Assembly: GCA_002256425.1 (NCBI GenBank)
Contig: NKIZ01000001.1
Location: 1,199,943-1,263,942, forward strand
DNA length: 64,000 nt
Origin: Alphaproteobacteria bacterium PA2
GTDB lineage: Bacteria; Pseudomonadota; Alphaproteobacteria; Caulobacterales; Caulobacteraceae
Direction of reading: 5' to 3'
Position numbers and translations under genes: made by a program. A model generated the notes under the pieces. That model ran no database searches. It was not told where the DNA came from and saw only the letters and a list, made by a program, of their open reading frames with translations. Below are positions 8,167 through 16,496 of this stretch, piece after piece (the stretch's first letter is position 1; each line of letters opens with the position of its first letter).

Positions 8167-8640
8167 TTGGCGGCTGCAACTAAAAAATCTGGGGTGGCAA
8201 AGCGTTCTCTTCGCGCGGAGATCGATCGCGAGCCCAGGAGCCAGTACGCCGCCTTGCCCTGGCGTCGTGCGGAAAACGGCCAGATCGAAATCCTCCTGAT
8301 CTCATCCCGGGAAACACGGCGCTGGGTCATTCCCAAAGGATGGCCAATGAAGCGCGTGAAATCTCCAGATTGCGCCTCCCGCGAGGCCTTTGAGGAGGCC
8401 GGTGTGGAAGGCGATATCCGTCGCAAGAAGGTCGGGGTCTTTCATTATGAAAAGCGCCTGGCCAGCGGCCGGGTCCAGCCGGTCAGGGTCACTGTCTTTT
8501 CCATGCTGGTTCGCCGGGAGTGTGAAGACTACCCGGAGAAGGGTCAGCGCGACCGCCTCTGGACTACCCAGCTGGAGGCCTCCGTCCTGGTTGACGAACC
8601 GGAACTCAAACTGCTGATTGCGGCGTTCCGGCCGGGCTAG
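8167..8640 (+). CDS. NUDIX hydrolase (diphosphoinositol/diadenosine polyphosphate hydrolase-like)
   Basis: The 157-residue protein contains a Nudix box running from GWPMKR to REAFEEAGVEG, with the metal-binding R-E-x-x-E-E-x-G intact. The usual Glu seven residues after the first Gly is replaced by Val. The strand WVIPKGWP and the short domain resemble the DIPP/Ap4A-type subgroup, which cleaves nucleoside or inositol pyrophosphates. The start is TTG at 8167 with GAGGCG about 9 nt upstream. The stop shares CTAG with the convergent gene. Confidence 0.8.
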   Translation: MAAATKKSGVAKRSLRAEIDREPRSQYAALPWRRAENGQIEILLISSRETRRWVIPKGWPMKRVKSPDCASREAFEEAGVEGDIRRKKVGVFHYEKRLASGRVQPVRVTVFSMLVRRECEDYPEKGQRDRLWTTQLEASVLVDEPELKLLIAAFRPG

Positions 8641-9866
8641 GCCGCCCTGGCGGTCTCATCCAGCATGCCCATCACACCGCTGAAGAGTTTGGCCATGGCG
8701 CGCGGCTTGTACGGGTAGAGTTCAGGGCTATCGAGGGCGTGGATGATCATGGCCACGTCAGCCTCGAACAGCAGCAGTCGTCCGTCGGGCAATTCGGCGC
8801 AGTCGATGGCGAAGTATTCCAGTCCGAACGCCCGGTAGAGTCCTTCAAACGCCTTGCTGTGGCGAAGGGCGAAGCCCTGGTCAAAGCCATCCATGAAGGC
8901 GGCCTCCTCATCCCGGCGCTCGGGCTTCTCGTCCATGCTGGCGTTCAGATAGTGAACCATCCAGTGCTCGGACACGGCCATGTGACTGATGAAGGGCTTG
9001 CCCTTCAGGAAGGCCACACGCTGCTTGCGGAACAGGCCATCCGGACCGGAATAGTCAATGAATTGGGTGATGTAGAAATTTTCCCCGGACTTGGCGGCGA
9101 GATAGGCCTTGAGGTCTGCCGGTTCGTTCATCTTCTCCAGGTCCCGGCCGGCATGGGAGTCGATGGGCCGTATGATGATCGGGAAGGTCCCCGGCTCAAG
9201 AAAGTCGGAAAGCGGAGCCAGTCCTTCGGCGATGGCCTGAACGCCTTCCCGGAAGACCTGGGCTGTGGAAGGGGCAAGGACTTCAGGAATGCCTGCGCAC
9301 ATCTCGCAGACTCCATCCCTCGTCAGGCCGGCGATTGTCAGGGCTGAGCCGTTGATAATGGGACGCCGCCAACCGGCCAGGGCAGGGGCCACACCCAGCA
9401 GGGTCTGATAGTTGGCGGTGGATTCACCGATGGCGAAGAAGGCGACATCGTGATCTGGAACTTCTTCCGGGAGCTCGCCGTCCGGGGTTGCGTAGACGAA
9501 GTAGGCCGTCGCGTCAGAGCCGCTGAGCAGGAAGTCCAGCGGCGTATTGGCCATGAAATCCCCGGGGGTCACTATGGCCAGAATGCGCAGGCCGCTTCCA
9601 TCGCCGTGGGTGCGTTTGAACATGCGCGTCATGGCGAGGGCTTGGGTCTGCAGGTCCAGGCCGGGCTCTGGCTGGCCTGTCAGCTGAAGTAACATCGACA
9701 TGTTCAGCAAGGCGCCAGGATCTGGCGGATCATTGCTGGCGGCTTCGACCAGGATGTTCCAGACCGGGTTGAGGTCCTGCTGGTTGAAAATCATCTGGGC
9801 GAAAACCGCCAGACCGAAAACGGGTGCGACGCCCAGGTCCGCGTCCGTCCTGCCAGTGATCTTCAT
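8637..9866 (-). CDS. ATP-grasp-fold protein of unknown substrate
   Basis: The protein has 409 residues. The C-terminal half looks like a RimK/ATP-grasp domain: PIIIRPIDSHAGRDLEKM, then the strand FYITQFIDY, the KQRVAFLKGKPFISHMAVS segment, and EYFAIDCAELPDGRLLLFEADVAM with acidic Mg-binding residues. The N-terminal half has a short helical repeat-like region (LLNMSMLLQLTGQPEPGLDLQTQAL) and a Rossmann-like stretch (LRILAIVTPGDFM). No signal peptide is seen, so it is probably cytoplasmic. Ligation of a carboxylate to an amine would fit the fold, but the substrate is unknown. Confidence 0.6.
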   Translation of the reverse strand: MKITGRTDADLGVAPVFGLAVFAQMIFNQQDLNPVWNILVEAASNDPPDPGALLNMSMLLQLTGQPEPGLDLQTQALAMTRMFKRTHGDGSGLRILAIVTPGDFMANTPLDFLLSGSDATAYFVYATPDGELPEEVPDHDVAFFAIGESTANYQTLLGVAPALAGWRRPIINGSALTIAGLTRDGVCEMCAGIPEVLAPSTAQVFREGVQAIAEGLAPLSDFLEPGTFPIIIRPIDSHAGRDLEKMNEPADLKAYLAAKSGENFYITQFIDYSGPDGLFRKQRVAFLKGKPFISHMAVSEHWMVHYLNASMDEKPERRDEEAAFMDGFDQGFALRHSKAFEGLYRAFGLEYFAIDCAELPDGRLLLFEADVAMIIHALDSPELYPYKPRAMAKLFSGVMGMLDETARAA

Positions 9867-10039
9867 GGGTCGCCCGATCTGGTCTCGCGACAGAGGCGTA
9901 TTCGGACGCCCGGGTCGTACATTACCTGAGGCGACCGCCTACTGCGCACCCAGACCGAGGCTTATACGTCACAACCTTTAATGGTGGTTAACAGCGCCGC
10001 CATGAGCCTGCGGCATAGCGCCTTGGGCCTATGGATGGT

Positions 10040-10642
10040 TCAGGCCCGGCGGACCTTCATTGGCAAGGGATTGCGGATCATTTCGCCCTTCATCACCCCG
10101 ATCCCGCCATTGGCGGAGAGGGGCAGGGCCATGATCTTCTTCACCACATCAAGGCCCTCGGTCACATAGCCGAAACACGCAAACCCCTTGTTGTCGCCTT
10201 TCTGCGCGGGATCAGCATCGAGATAACCTTGATCTCCTACGCAGATGAAGAAGTCCGAGGTTGCCGTGCCAGGCGCGCGACGGCCCATGGAAATGGCGCC
10301 ATTGGTGTGTTTCAGGCCGGTCCGGGTCGTCGACTCATGGGCGATCGGCTTGAGGAGATACCGCGGGTCATTCTGCAGGCCGCCCTGCACCACGCCGAAA
10401 TCGAAATCCGTTGCGCCTTCCGGGCGTGAGGACCGATAGAAGGTGGCGTGGTCCATCAGCTTCCGGTCGACATAGGCCAGGAAGTTGGCGGTGGTGACCG
10501 GAGCCTTGTCGGGTCGCAATTCCAGGCCGAAATTGCCCAGGCGTGTGACGATCTGGATCTTGACCGGGCCAGGCGCCGCCAGGGCGCTTCCCGCGGCGGC
10601 GAGGGTCGCGCCAGCGCCACCCAGAAATCCTCGTCTCAGCAT
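10040..10642 (-). CDS. Cyclophilin-type peptidyl-prolyl cis-trans isomerase, exported
   Basis: The protein has 200 residues with this start. ATG at 10642 follows AAGGGG and begins a signal with paired arginines (MLRRGFLGGAGATLAAAGSALA), possibly Tat-type. The cyclophilin domain includes FGLELRPDKAPVTTANFLAYV, TFYR, HTNGAISMGR and TSDFFICVGDQGYLD. Periplasmic cyclophilins speed prolyl isomerisation during folding of exported proteins. The frame is open upstream to 10762 but that extension shows no family similarity. Confidence 0.88.
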   Translation of the reverse strand: MLRRGFLGGAGATLAAAGSALAAPGPVKIQIVTRLGNFGLELRPDKAPVTTANFLAYVDRKLMDHATFYRSSRPEGATDFDFGVVQGGLQNDPRYLLKPIAHESTTRTGLKHTNGAISMGRRAPGTATSDFFICVGDQGYLDADPAQKGDNKGFACFGYVTEGLDVVKKIMALPLSANGGIGVMKGEMIRNPLPMKVRRA

Positions 10643-10821
10643 TGAACGCCCCTTAGACTGATGACCTCCCGGACCAAGCTCTTGCGCCTTCCCGCATCTG
10701 GCAACCAGATCCTTTGGGAAGGGTTTGACTCGCAAGGTCCAAATAGGTGGCCCATGTTTCACACGGCGGCTCTAAAGTGCAATCTGCTTACCGCCAGCGC
10801 CAACCTCTTTCGGAGACAATC

Positions 10822-11517
10822 ATGAGCCGGCTGCATTCCGAACGCCATCTTGTCTCCCGGATTGGCTGGCTGAGGGCCGCCGTCCTCGGCGCCAATGACG
10901 GAATTGTCTCCACAGCCAGTCTGATCGTCGGCGTCGCCGCCGCAGCGGGAAAGCCGTCGGAAATCCTTGTGGCGGGCGTAGCCGGTCTGGTGGCTGGCGC
11001 CATGTCCATGGCCGCAGGCGAGTACGTTTCCGTCAGCTCCCAGGCCGATACGGAAAAGGCTGACCTTGCCCGTGAGCGCTTTGAGCTTGCGACCGATCCT
11101 GCAGCGGAGGCCAGGGAACTGGCCGCCATCTACATGAAGCGGGGCCTGGAACCTGAAACGGCCGCCAAGGTCGCAGAACAGTTGATGGCGAAGGACGCCC
11201 TGGGCGCCCACGCCCATGACGAACTGGGGATTTCGCAGATGACGGCGGCGCGGCCCATCCAGGCGGCCCTGACCTCAGCGGCGACCTTTACGGCTGGTGC
11301 TGCGGCGCCATTGCTGATTGCAGCCCTCGCCCCTTTGTCCCGGGTTACGCCCCTGGTCAGCATAGGGTCCCTGATTTTCCTGGCAGTCCTTGGCGCGATC
11401 GGTTCGGCCGCCGGTGGTGCGCCTGTCATCAAGGGCGCTTTGCGGGTAACTTTCTGGGGCGCCCTGGCCATGGCCGCGACAGCAGGAATCGGGGCCCTGG
11501 TGGGCACCAGCGTCTAG
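10822..11517 (+). CDS. VIT/CCC1-family iron or manganese transporter
   Basis: The 231-residue membrane protein begins with the family signature GWLRAAVLGANDGIVSTASLIVGVAAA, followed by GLVAGAMSMAAGEYVSVSSQADTE. A charged cytoplasmic region follows (about residues 75-140, with the acidic cluster AEARELAAIYMKRGLEPETA) and then three hydrophobic helices. VIT1/CCC1 proteins move Fe2+ or Mn2+ out of the cytosol. ATG at 10822 is preceded by GGAGAC. The stop shares CTAG with the convergent gene. Confidence 0.88.
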   Translation: MSRLHSERHLVSRIGWLRAAVLGANDGIVSTASLIVGVAAAAGKPSEILVAGVAGLVAGAMSMAAGEYVSVSSQADTEKADLARERFELATDPAAEARELAAIYMKRGLEPETAAKVAEQLMAKDALGAHAHDELGISQMTAARPIQAALTSAATFTAGAAAPLLIAALAPLSRVTPLVSIGSLIFLAVLGAIGSAAGGAPVIKGALRVTFWGALAMAATAGIGALVGTSV

Positions 11518-12674
11518 GCTGCGGAGCGGGCCAGATCGGTGTCGAAGGTGACGCTGGCCTCGAAGTCGTTCAGCAGGTCGATCATTTCCTCGATCGAGAT
11601 GTGGTTTTCAGCGTCCAGCGGGAACCTGAACCGCCAGAAGCTGATGATGTGCTGCAGGGCGCCTAGCCGTTCGCCCAGTTCATGGAACATGCTCGGAGCC
11701 GCCATCAGGAAGGCGCGGAAGGACTGTGGTCGCCCCTTGTGGGTCAATTCAAGGTAGGCGTCATCATAGACCCTGAGTGTTTCGCGCACTGTGTCGCACG
11801 CTGCGTTGATCGCCCGGGTGAGGCGGGCCTGGCTGCGGCGGACATAGATGGTCTCGTCGCTGGTAAGCATGCCCATGGGCGTCAGCCTGGCCACTTCGTT
11901 GATGATCGGACCGATCTTGGGGAGCAAGTCCGACAGCAGCCATTTGTAGTAGATGAAGCCCTTCCAGCAGAACATGCCTTCCAGGAAATCGGCCTTGTTC
12001 ATACCCATGCTGTTGCGCAGGGGCGCCAGCTCTATGTCGGACACATCCCCCAGCAGTTTGGCGGCAAGTTTGCGGGTCTTTTCGCTCATCCGGGCGCCAC
12101 CCGAGCCGAAGGAGACGCCGACCAGTGGTTCCACCTCCCGGCGGGCGAAATCGATCATGCGGCGCAGGTCGGCGTCGGCCAGTTCGAAATAGCATCGGTC
12201 AGGACTGAACCCGGCTGATAGCACCCGCTCACGCAGGAGGAAGGGGTCAAGGGACGGAACCCCATCCAGCAGTCTGAGGAGTTCATCGTCCGGATCTCCG
12301 GGCTGGACCCGGATTTCCGCCAGAAAGTCGTTGTAATTTCGTTCGCCCACGAAGAAGGCCCGCGCGCCGGCCTTCAGGTCGTCCAGGTCCATGGGCAGTA
12401 TGACCTTGGTGGCTACAGGCTGGCCGTATGGCAGGAGCTCACGTTCGTGCGGCCGCAGCTTGTGTTTGACGATGATGCTGCGGTTCAGAGTGTAGTTCTG
12501 GAAAAGCGGGCGGGTGCGATAGCCCTCTTCGTTACCGTTGACTTTCCAGACAGCAATCAGATTCAGGGCGCGGGATGACGAGCCGTTGGCTTGCAGATTG
12601 GCAAGATTTCGGACGGATCTGTCGACCACCTGGCTGTTCCGTTCCCAACGGCTGCGGCGCGTTCTGCTGCGCAA
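11514..12674 (-). CDS. Conserved hypothetical protein
   Basis: I do not recognise the family of this 386-residue protein. It lacks a signal peptide and clear transmembrane helices. The N-terminus is strongly basic (RSRTRRSRWER). A central segment PHERELLPYGQPVATKVILPMD and many helical stretches follow, with an acidic C-terminal region (ISIEEMIDLLNDFEASVTFDTDL). The start is set at TTG 12674 as the longest open frame; a shorter protein from an internal start is possible. The stop overlaps the VIT gene stop by CTAG. Confidence 0.6.
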   Translation of the reverse strand: MRSRTRRSRWERNSQVVDRSVRNLANLQANGSSSRALNLIAVWKVNGNEEGYRTRPLFQNYTLNRSIIVKHKLRPHERELLPYGQPVATKVILPMDLDDLKAGARAFFVGERNYNDFLAEIRVQPGDPDDELLRLLDGVPSLDPFLLRERVLSAGFSPDRCYFELADADLRRMIDFARREVEPLVGVSFGSGGARMSEKTRKLAAKLLGDVSDIELAPLRNSMGMNKADFLEGMFCWKGFIYYKWLLSDLLPKIGPIINEVARLTPMGMLTSDETIYVRRSQARLTRAINAACDTVRETLRVYDDAYLELTHKGRPQSFRAFLMAAPSMFHELGERLGALQHIISFWRFRFPLDAENHISIEEMIDLLNDFEASVTFDTDLARSAA

Positions 12675-12791
12675 GCCCTGAAACTAGACCCAACTCCCCA
12701 TCGTCCGGTTAACAGCTGCCCGGCGTCGACGAATTCTTTGACCTGACCCGCCCCAGAGGTGAAACTGCCGCTTCAACTTGGGGAGTTTCCA

Positions 12792-13313
12792 ATGGCTGTT
12801 TCGCTCTATGACGTCAGCGTCGCGTCTTTCACCCAGTCCCTTGCAGGCGTTGCGGGCTTTCTTGAGAAGGGCCGGGCCCATTGCGAAGCCGCGGGCGAGA
12901 GCGCTGATGATCTTGTCGGCGTAAAGCTGGCGCCCGACATGCTGCCCTTCTCCTTTCAGGTGGTGTCTGTGGCCCACCATTCCCTGGGCGCCATCCAGGG
13001 CGTGAAGGCCGGTGTCTTCACCCCTTCCGGCCCAACCCCGGAGCCCGGCTATGCTGGTCTGCAGAAGCTGATTGCAGACGCCAGGGCGGGCCTGGCTGCC
13101 CTGACCCCGGACGAGGTCAATGGCCTTGAGGGCAAGGATGTCATCTTCAAGCTGGGAGAGATGCAGATGCCGTTTACGGCCGAGGGCTTCCTTATGAGCT
13201 TCTCAATTCCCAACCTGCATTTCCATGCCACCACAGCCTATGACATCCTGCGCCAGAAGGGCGTGGCCCTGGGAAAGCGCGACTATCTTGGCCAGCTGCG
13301 CATGAAGCGCTGA
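12792..13313 (+). CDS. DUF1993 family protein
   Basis: The 173-residue soluble protein matches the DUF1993 pattern: SLYDVSVASFTQSLAGVAGFLEK at the N-terminus, LAPDMLPFSFQV in the middle, and the helical region NLHFHATTAYDILRQKGV with two histidines near the end. The fold is expected to be a DinB/YfiT-like four-helix bundle, and the function is unknown. ATG at 12792 follows GGGGAG. It is followed after 12 bp by the SRAP gene on the same strand. Confidence 0.8.
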   Translation: MAVSLYDVSVASFTQSLAGVAGFLEKGRAHCEAAGESADDLVGVKLAPDMLPFSFQVVSVAHHSLGAIQGVKAGVFTPSGPTPEPGYAGLQKLIADARAGLAALTPDEVNGLEGKDVIFKLGEMQMPFTAEGFLMSFSIPNLHFHATTAYDILRQKGVALGKRDYLGQLRMKR

Positions 13314-13325
13314 TCGCTCCGGATC

Positions 13326-14042
13326 ATGTGCAACGAGTATCAGCTGAAGCTCAATCGCGGGGCCTATGACGTCACCTTCCGTGAAGTCAGAATACCTTTT
13401 GCCTGGGCTGACGCCGAGCCGAACCGGGACCTTGAAGACCCGTATGGGCCGACCAATCGCGCGCCCATGATCCGCCCTGTCGACCCGGCCAATCCCTCGG
13501 CCGGGCTCGAAGGGGTGGAGCGGCGGTGGTGGATGGTGCCGCACTTTCACCGCGGGCCGGTTTCGGCCTGGAAGTCCATGTGCACTAACGCGCGGATCGA
13601 GACGGTTGATACGGCGCCGACCTTCCGTGAAGTCTATCGCCTGCGTCGCGCCCTGATCCCCCTGACCAGCTTCATCGAATACGACGCGCCGCCAGGCTGG
13701 AAGAAGGGGCAACCCAAGAGGCGCTGGGAGATCAGCTGGGAGCCTCAAGGTCCGGAAGACCAGGTGCGGTTCTTTGCCGGGCTTTGGGATCAGTCCCGCC
13801 CCAGTGACCTGGACGAGCCTCTTGAGAGCTTTACCTTCATCACCGGCCCCAATGGGCCCGATGTCGCCGCCATTCACGATCGGCAGCCTGTGGTGCTGAC
13901 CCTGCAGCAGGGTCTGGAATGGTTACAGCTGGACGGTGCGGGAAAGGCCGGCCTTGTGACCGACCCGCCAGAGGGGACCTATCAGGTGAAGGAGAGCCCG
14001 CGGGCCAGCGTCATCTCCCGGGAACTTCGCCTGGCGCTCTGA
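13326..14042 (+). CDS. SOS response-associated peptidase (SRAP/YedK/HMCES family)
   Basis: The 238-residue protein starts M-C-N, giving the catalytic Cys2 that forms a thiazolidine crosslink with abasic sites in single-stranded DNA. Other family residues are present: NARIET around residue 95, the helix-strand ALIPLTSFIEY with the catalytic Glu, and HDRQPVVL near the C-terminus carrying the active-site His. SRAP proteins shield abasic sites at replication forks. The mature protein requires removal of Met1, which a Cys at position 2 allows. Confidence 0.88.
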   Translation: MCNEYQLKLNRGAYDVTFREVRIPFAWADAEPNRDLEDPYGPTNRAPMIRPVDPANPSAGLEGVERRWWMVPHFHRGPVSAWKSMCTNARIETVDTAPTFREVYRLRRALIPLTSFIEYDAPPGWKKGQPKRRWEISWEPQGPEDQVRFFAGLWDQSRPSDLDEPLESFTFITGPNGPDVAAIHDRQPVVLTLQQGLEWLQLDGAGKAGLVTDPPEGTYQVKESPRASVISRELRLAL

Positions 14043-14110
14043 TCGCGAGGACTGGTGATCCCGCAACGGAATTTGGTATCCTGATGCGCTATTCCCAGGA
14101 GATCAGCGCC

Positions 14111-14743
14111 ATGATGCTCATCGGCCAGTATGACTCGCCCTTCGTCCGCCGCGTCGGCGTCGCCTTGACGCTTTACGGCATGGCCTTTGACCATCAGCCG
14201 TGGTCGGCCTTCGGGGATAGCGACAAGATCGCGCGGTATTCTCCTCTCCGCAGGGTGCCGACCCTCGTCCTGGATGATGGAATCGCAATTTCCGACAGCT
14301 GGGCGATCATCGACACCCTGGACCAGATGGTCGGGCCTGAGCGCGCCCTGATTGCGCCGTCAGGCCCCGACCGGCGGGAGGCCATGCGGATCATCGCCCT
14401 GGCGGCAGGGGCGGCCGACAAGTCGGTGGCTCTGGTTTATGAGCGGGTCCTCCGGGATCAGGCCCTGGAAATCTGGGTCGAACGCTGCCGCAGCCAGATT
14501 TCCGGCGCTCTGGACGCCCTGGAAGCCGCGCGGAGCGTCTCGTCGGCGCCCTGGCTGTTCGGCGACCAGATCGGCCACGCCGACATTCTGATGGCCACCT
14601 ATCTGCGGTTCGCCAGCGAAGCCCTGCCGGAAGTCTTCGACCTCACCGGGCGGCCCGGCCTGGCCGCCCACGCCGCCCGGGCGGAGGCCCTTCCGGTATT
14701 CCGCGCCATTTGTCAGCCCTTCATCATCAATCCTCCCACCTAA
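14111..14743 (+). CDS. Glutathione S-transferase family protein
   Basis: The 210-residue protein has a thioredoxin-like N-terminal domain (MLIGQYDSPFVRRVGVALTLYGM, and RRVPTLVLDDG with the cis-Pro loop, then SDSWAIIDTLD). An all-helical C-terminal GST domain follows (IGHADILMATYLRFA). ATG at 14111 or 14114 follows an AGGAG; I chose the first. It is likely cytosolic and glutathione-dependent. The substrate is unknown. Confidence 0.82.
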   Translation: MMLIGQYDSPFVRRVGVALTLYGMAFDHQPWSAFGDSDKIARYSPLRRVPTLVLDDGIAISDSWAIIDTLDQMVGPERALIAPSGPDRREAMRIIALAAGAADKSVALVYERVLRDQALEIWVERCRSQISGALDALEAARSVSSAPWLFGDQIGHADILMATYLRFASEALPEVFDLTGRPGLAAHAARAEALPVFRAICQPFIINPPT

Positions 14744-14822
14744 GGCTTGCACTGGGCTGCGGACGGCATCAGTTAGGCGAAGGCAGAACCTTGTCTGCCG
14801 TCACCGTCAGAACAGGCGTGTC

Positions 14823-15536
14823 TTGAAGCCCCCGTCAGAGTCTCCCCCGGACCCCGTTTCCGAACCCGTTTCCGCCAAGATCCGCAAGCGGATCCAGAAG
14901 GCGCGGAAGCGCTTCAACGCCAATGACAATATCGCCGCCTTCCTGGAGCCGGGCGATATGGACGCCCTGCTGTCCGAGGTCGCCGACAAGTTCAAGGGCG
15001 TCCTGGAAAGCCTGGTGATCGACACCGAGACCGACCACAACACCCATGACACCGCCCGGCGCGTAGCCAAGATGTATGTCACCGAGGTGTTCCGTGGGCG
15101 CTATATGGAGCCGCCGGCCGTTACGGAGTTTCCGAACGCCGAGGCGCTCAATGAGCTGATGATTGTCGGCCCGATCACGGTGCGCAGTGCATGCAGCCAC
15201 CATTTCTGCCCGATTATGGGGCGGCTGTGGATCGGCCTCATGCCCAATGAGCATTCCAACTTGATCGGCCTGTCCAAGTACGCCCGTCTGGCGGAATGGA
15301 TCATGTCGCGGCCCCAGATTCAGGAAGAAGCCATCGCCCAGATGGCCAATGTCCTGATGGACAAGGTCCGTCCCGACGGTCTGGCCATTGTCATGGAGGC
15401 TGATCACTTCTGCATGCACTGGCGCGGGGTGAAGGATACCGAGACCAAGATGATCAACAGCGTCATGCGCGGATCCTTCCTCATGGACCACACGCTCCGT
15501 AGCGAATTCCTGTCCCTCCTCAATCAGAGAAAGTGA
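14823..15536 (+). CDS. folE: GTP cyclohydrolase I
   Basis: The 237-residue protein converts GTP to 7,8-dihydroneopterin triphosphate, the first step of folate synthesis. The zinc and active-site motifs are RSACSHHFCPI, GLIGLSKYAR-like (NLIGLSKYARLAEW) and ADHFCMHWRGV, in the correct order. The N-terminal 25 residues are proline-rich and unconserved; TTG at 14823 is the longest start and may not be the real one. The BLUF gene follows after 7 bp, so the two are probably cotranscribed. Confidence 0.92.
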   Translation: MKPPSESPPDPVSEPVSAKIRKRIQKARKRFNANDNIAAFLEPGDMDALLSEVADKFKGVLESLVIDTETDHNTHDTARRVAKMYVTEVFRGRYMEPPAVTEFPNAEALNELMIVGPITVRSACSHHFCPIMGRLWIGLMPNEHSNLIGLSKYARLAEWIMSRPQIQEEAIAQMANVLMDKVRPDGLAIVMEADHFCMHWRGVKDTETKMINSVMRGSFLMDHTLRSEFLSLLNQRK

Positions 15537-15543
15537 GGCTCAG

Positions 15544-15969
15544 ATGCTCGTCCGTTGCCTTTACGCCAGCCGTCCCGTCGCCAGTGCTTCCGCCTCTGAT
15601 CTCGACAAGATCGTGGAGGAAGCCCGCAAGAACAATCCCGCCCAGGGGGTGACAGGCATGCTTTGCGCTTCCGAGAAGCTGTTCATTCAGGTTCTCGAAG
15701 GGGGTCGCAATGAGGTCTGCGATCTCTATTCCACCATTGTCCGGGATCCTCGCCATGAGCAGGTTCGCCTGCTGGTCTACGAAGAAATCAGTGAACGCAA
15801 ATTCGGCGCATGGACCATGGGTCTGGTCAGCATAGCCAAGCTGAACCCCTCCCTGGTCCTGAAATACTTCAAGCATGTGGAGTTGAACCCGTTCGAGTGT
15901 TCGGGGCAGTCCACCCTTGCCCTGCTGTCCGAATTGATGGCCTCAGCCTCGGTGGTCAATCGGGGCTGA
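15544..15969 (+). CDS. BLUF-domain blue-light photoreceptor (stand-alone)
   Basis: The 141-residue protein is a short BLUF protein that binds FAD. The photocycle residues fall at the expected spacing: Tyr7 in CLYASR, Asn31, Gln49 in LFIQVLEGG, Trp90 and Met92 in AWTMGL. These spacings equal those of AppA Tyr21, Asn45, Gln63, Trp104 and Met106. No output domain is attached, so it probably signals through a partner protein. ATG at 15544 follows GAGG. It lies 7 bp after folE. Confidence 0.93.
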   Translation: MLVRCLYASRPVASASASDLDKIVEEARKNNPAQGVTGMLCASEKLFIQVLEGGRNEVCDLYSTIVRDPRHEQVRLLVYEEISERKFGAWTMGLVSIAKLNPSLVLKYFKHVELNPFECSGQSTLALLSELMASASVVNRG

Positions 15970-16023
15970 TGCTCCTTTGACCTCGCTCAAGGCGGAGGGG
16001 CGGCGGTAGACGACACTCGGTCC

Positions 16024-16437
16024 ATGATGACCGATCCAGCGTCCACAACCGCGTCCGAGCCAGAAACACTCTACGAAGCCATAGGCGGTGCGCCCACAGT
16101 GCGGCGCATCGTCAACCGGTTCTACGATCTGATGGACTTTGATGCGTCCTATTCGGAATTGCGGGAAATCCACGCTTCGGATCTGACGCCCATGCGCGAG
16201 TCCCTGGCGGGGTTTCTTGACGGTTGGCTGGGCGGTCCCCGCGACTGGTTCGAGGCCCATCCCGGCAAGTGCATGATGTCCATGCACGCCGCTGTACCGG
16301 TCAGTCCCAGCTCTGCAGGTCAATGGGTCGAGGCCATGAGCCGGGCCCTCGATGAGGCCGAGGTGGAGCCAACCCTCAAGGCCCTGATCAAGCAGGCCTT
16401 TGGCAATATGGCCCGCAACATGGCGGCGCGCGGCTAA
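16024..16437 (+). CDS. Group II truncated haemoglobin
   Basis: The 137-residue protein matches trHbO-type globins: LYEAIGGAPTVRRIVNRFYDLM (B10 Tyr at about 34), FLDGWLGGPRDWFEAHPGK, the proximal His at about 88 (SMHAAVPV), and the G8 Trp at about 101 (QWVEAM). These bind O2 or NO at haem. ATG is at 16024 with a second ATG at 16027. It follows the BLUF gene by 54 bp on the same strand. Confidence 0.88.
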   Translation: MMTDPASTTASEPETLYEAIGGAPTVRRIVNRFYDLMDFDASYSELREIHASDLTPMRESLAGFLDGWLGGPRDWFEAHPGKCMMSMHAAVPVSPSSAGQWVEAMSRALDEAEVEPTLKALIKQAFGNMARNMAARG

Positions 16438-16496
16438 CCGTCGCCTTGCAGGTACGCCCTGACCGCCCCAGACTGGCGCAAGATCAGGAGTCTTTC

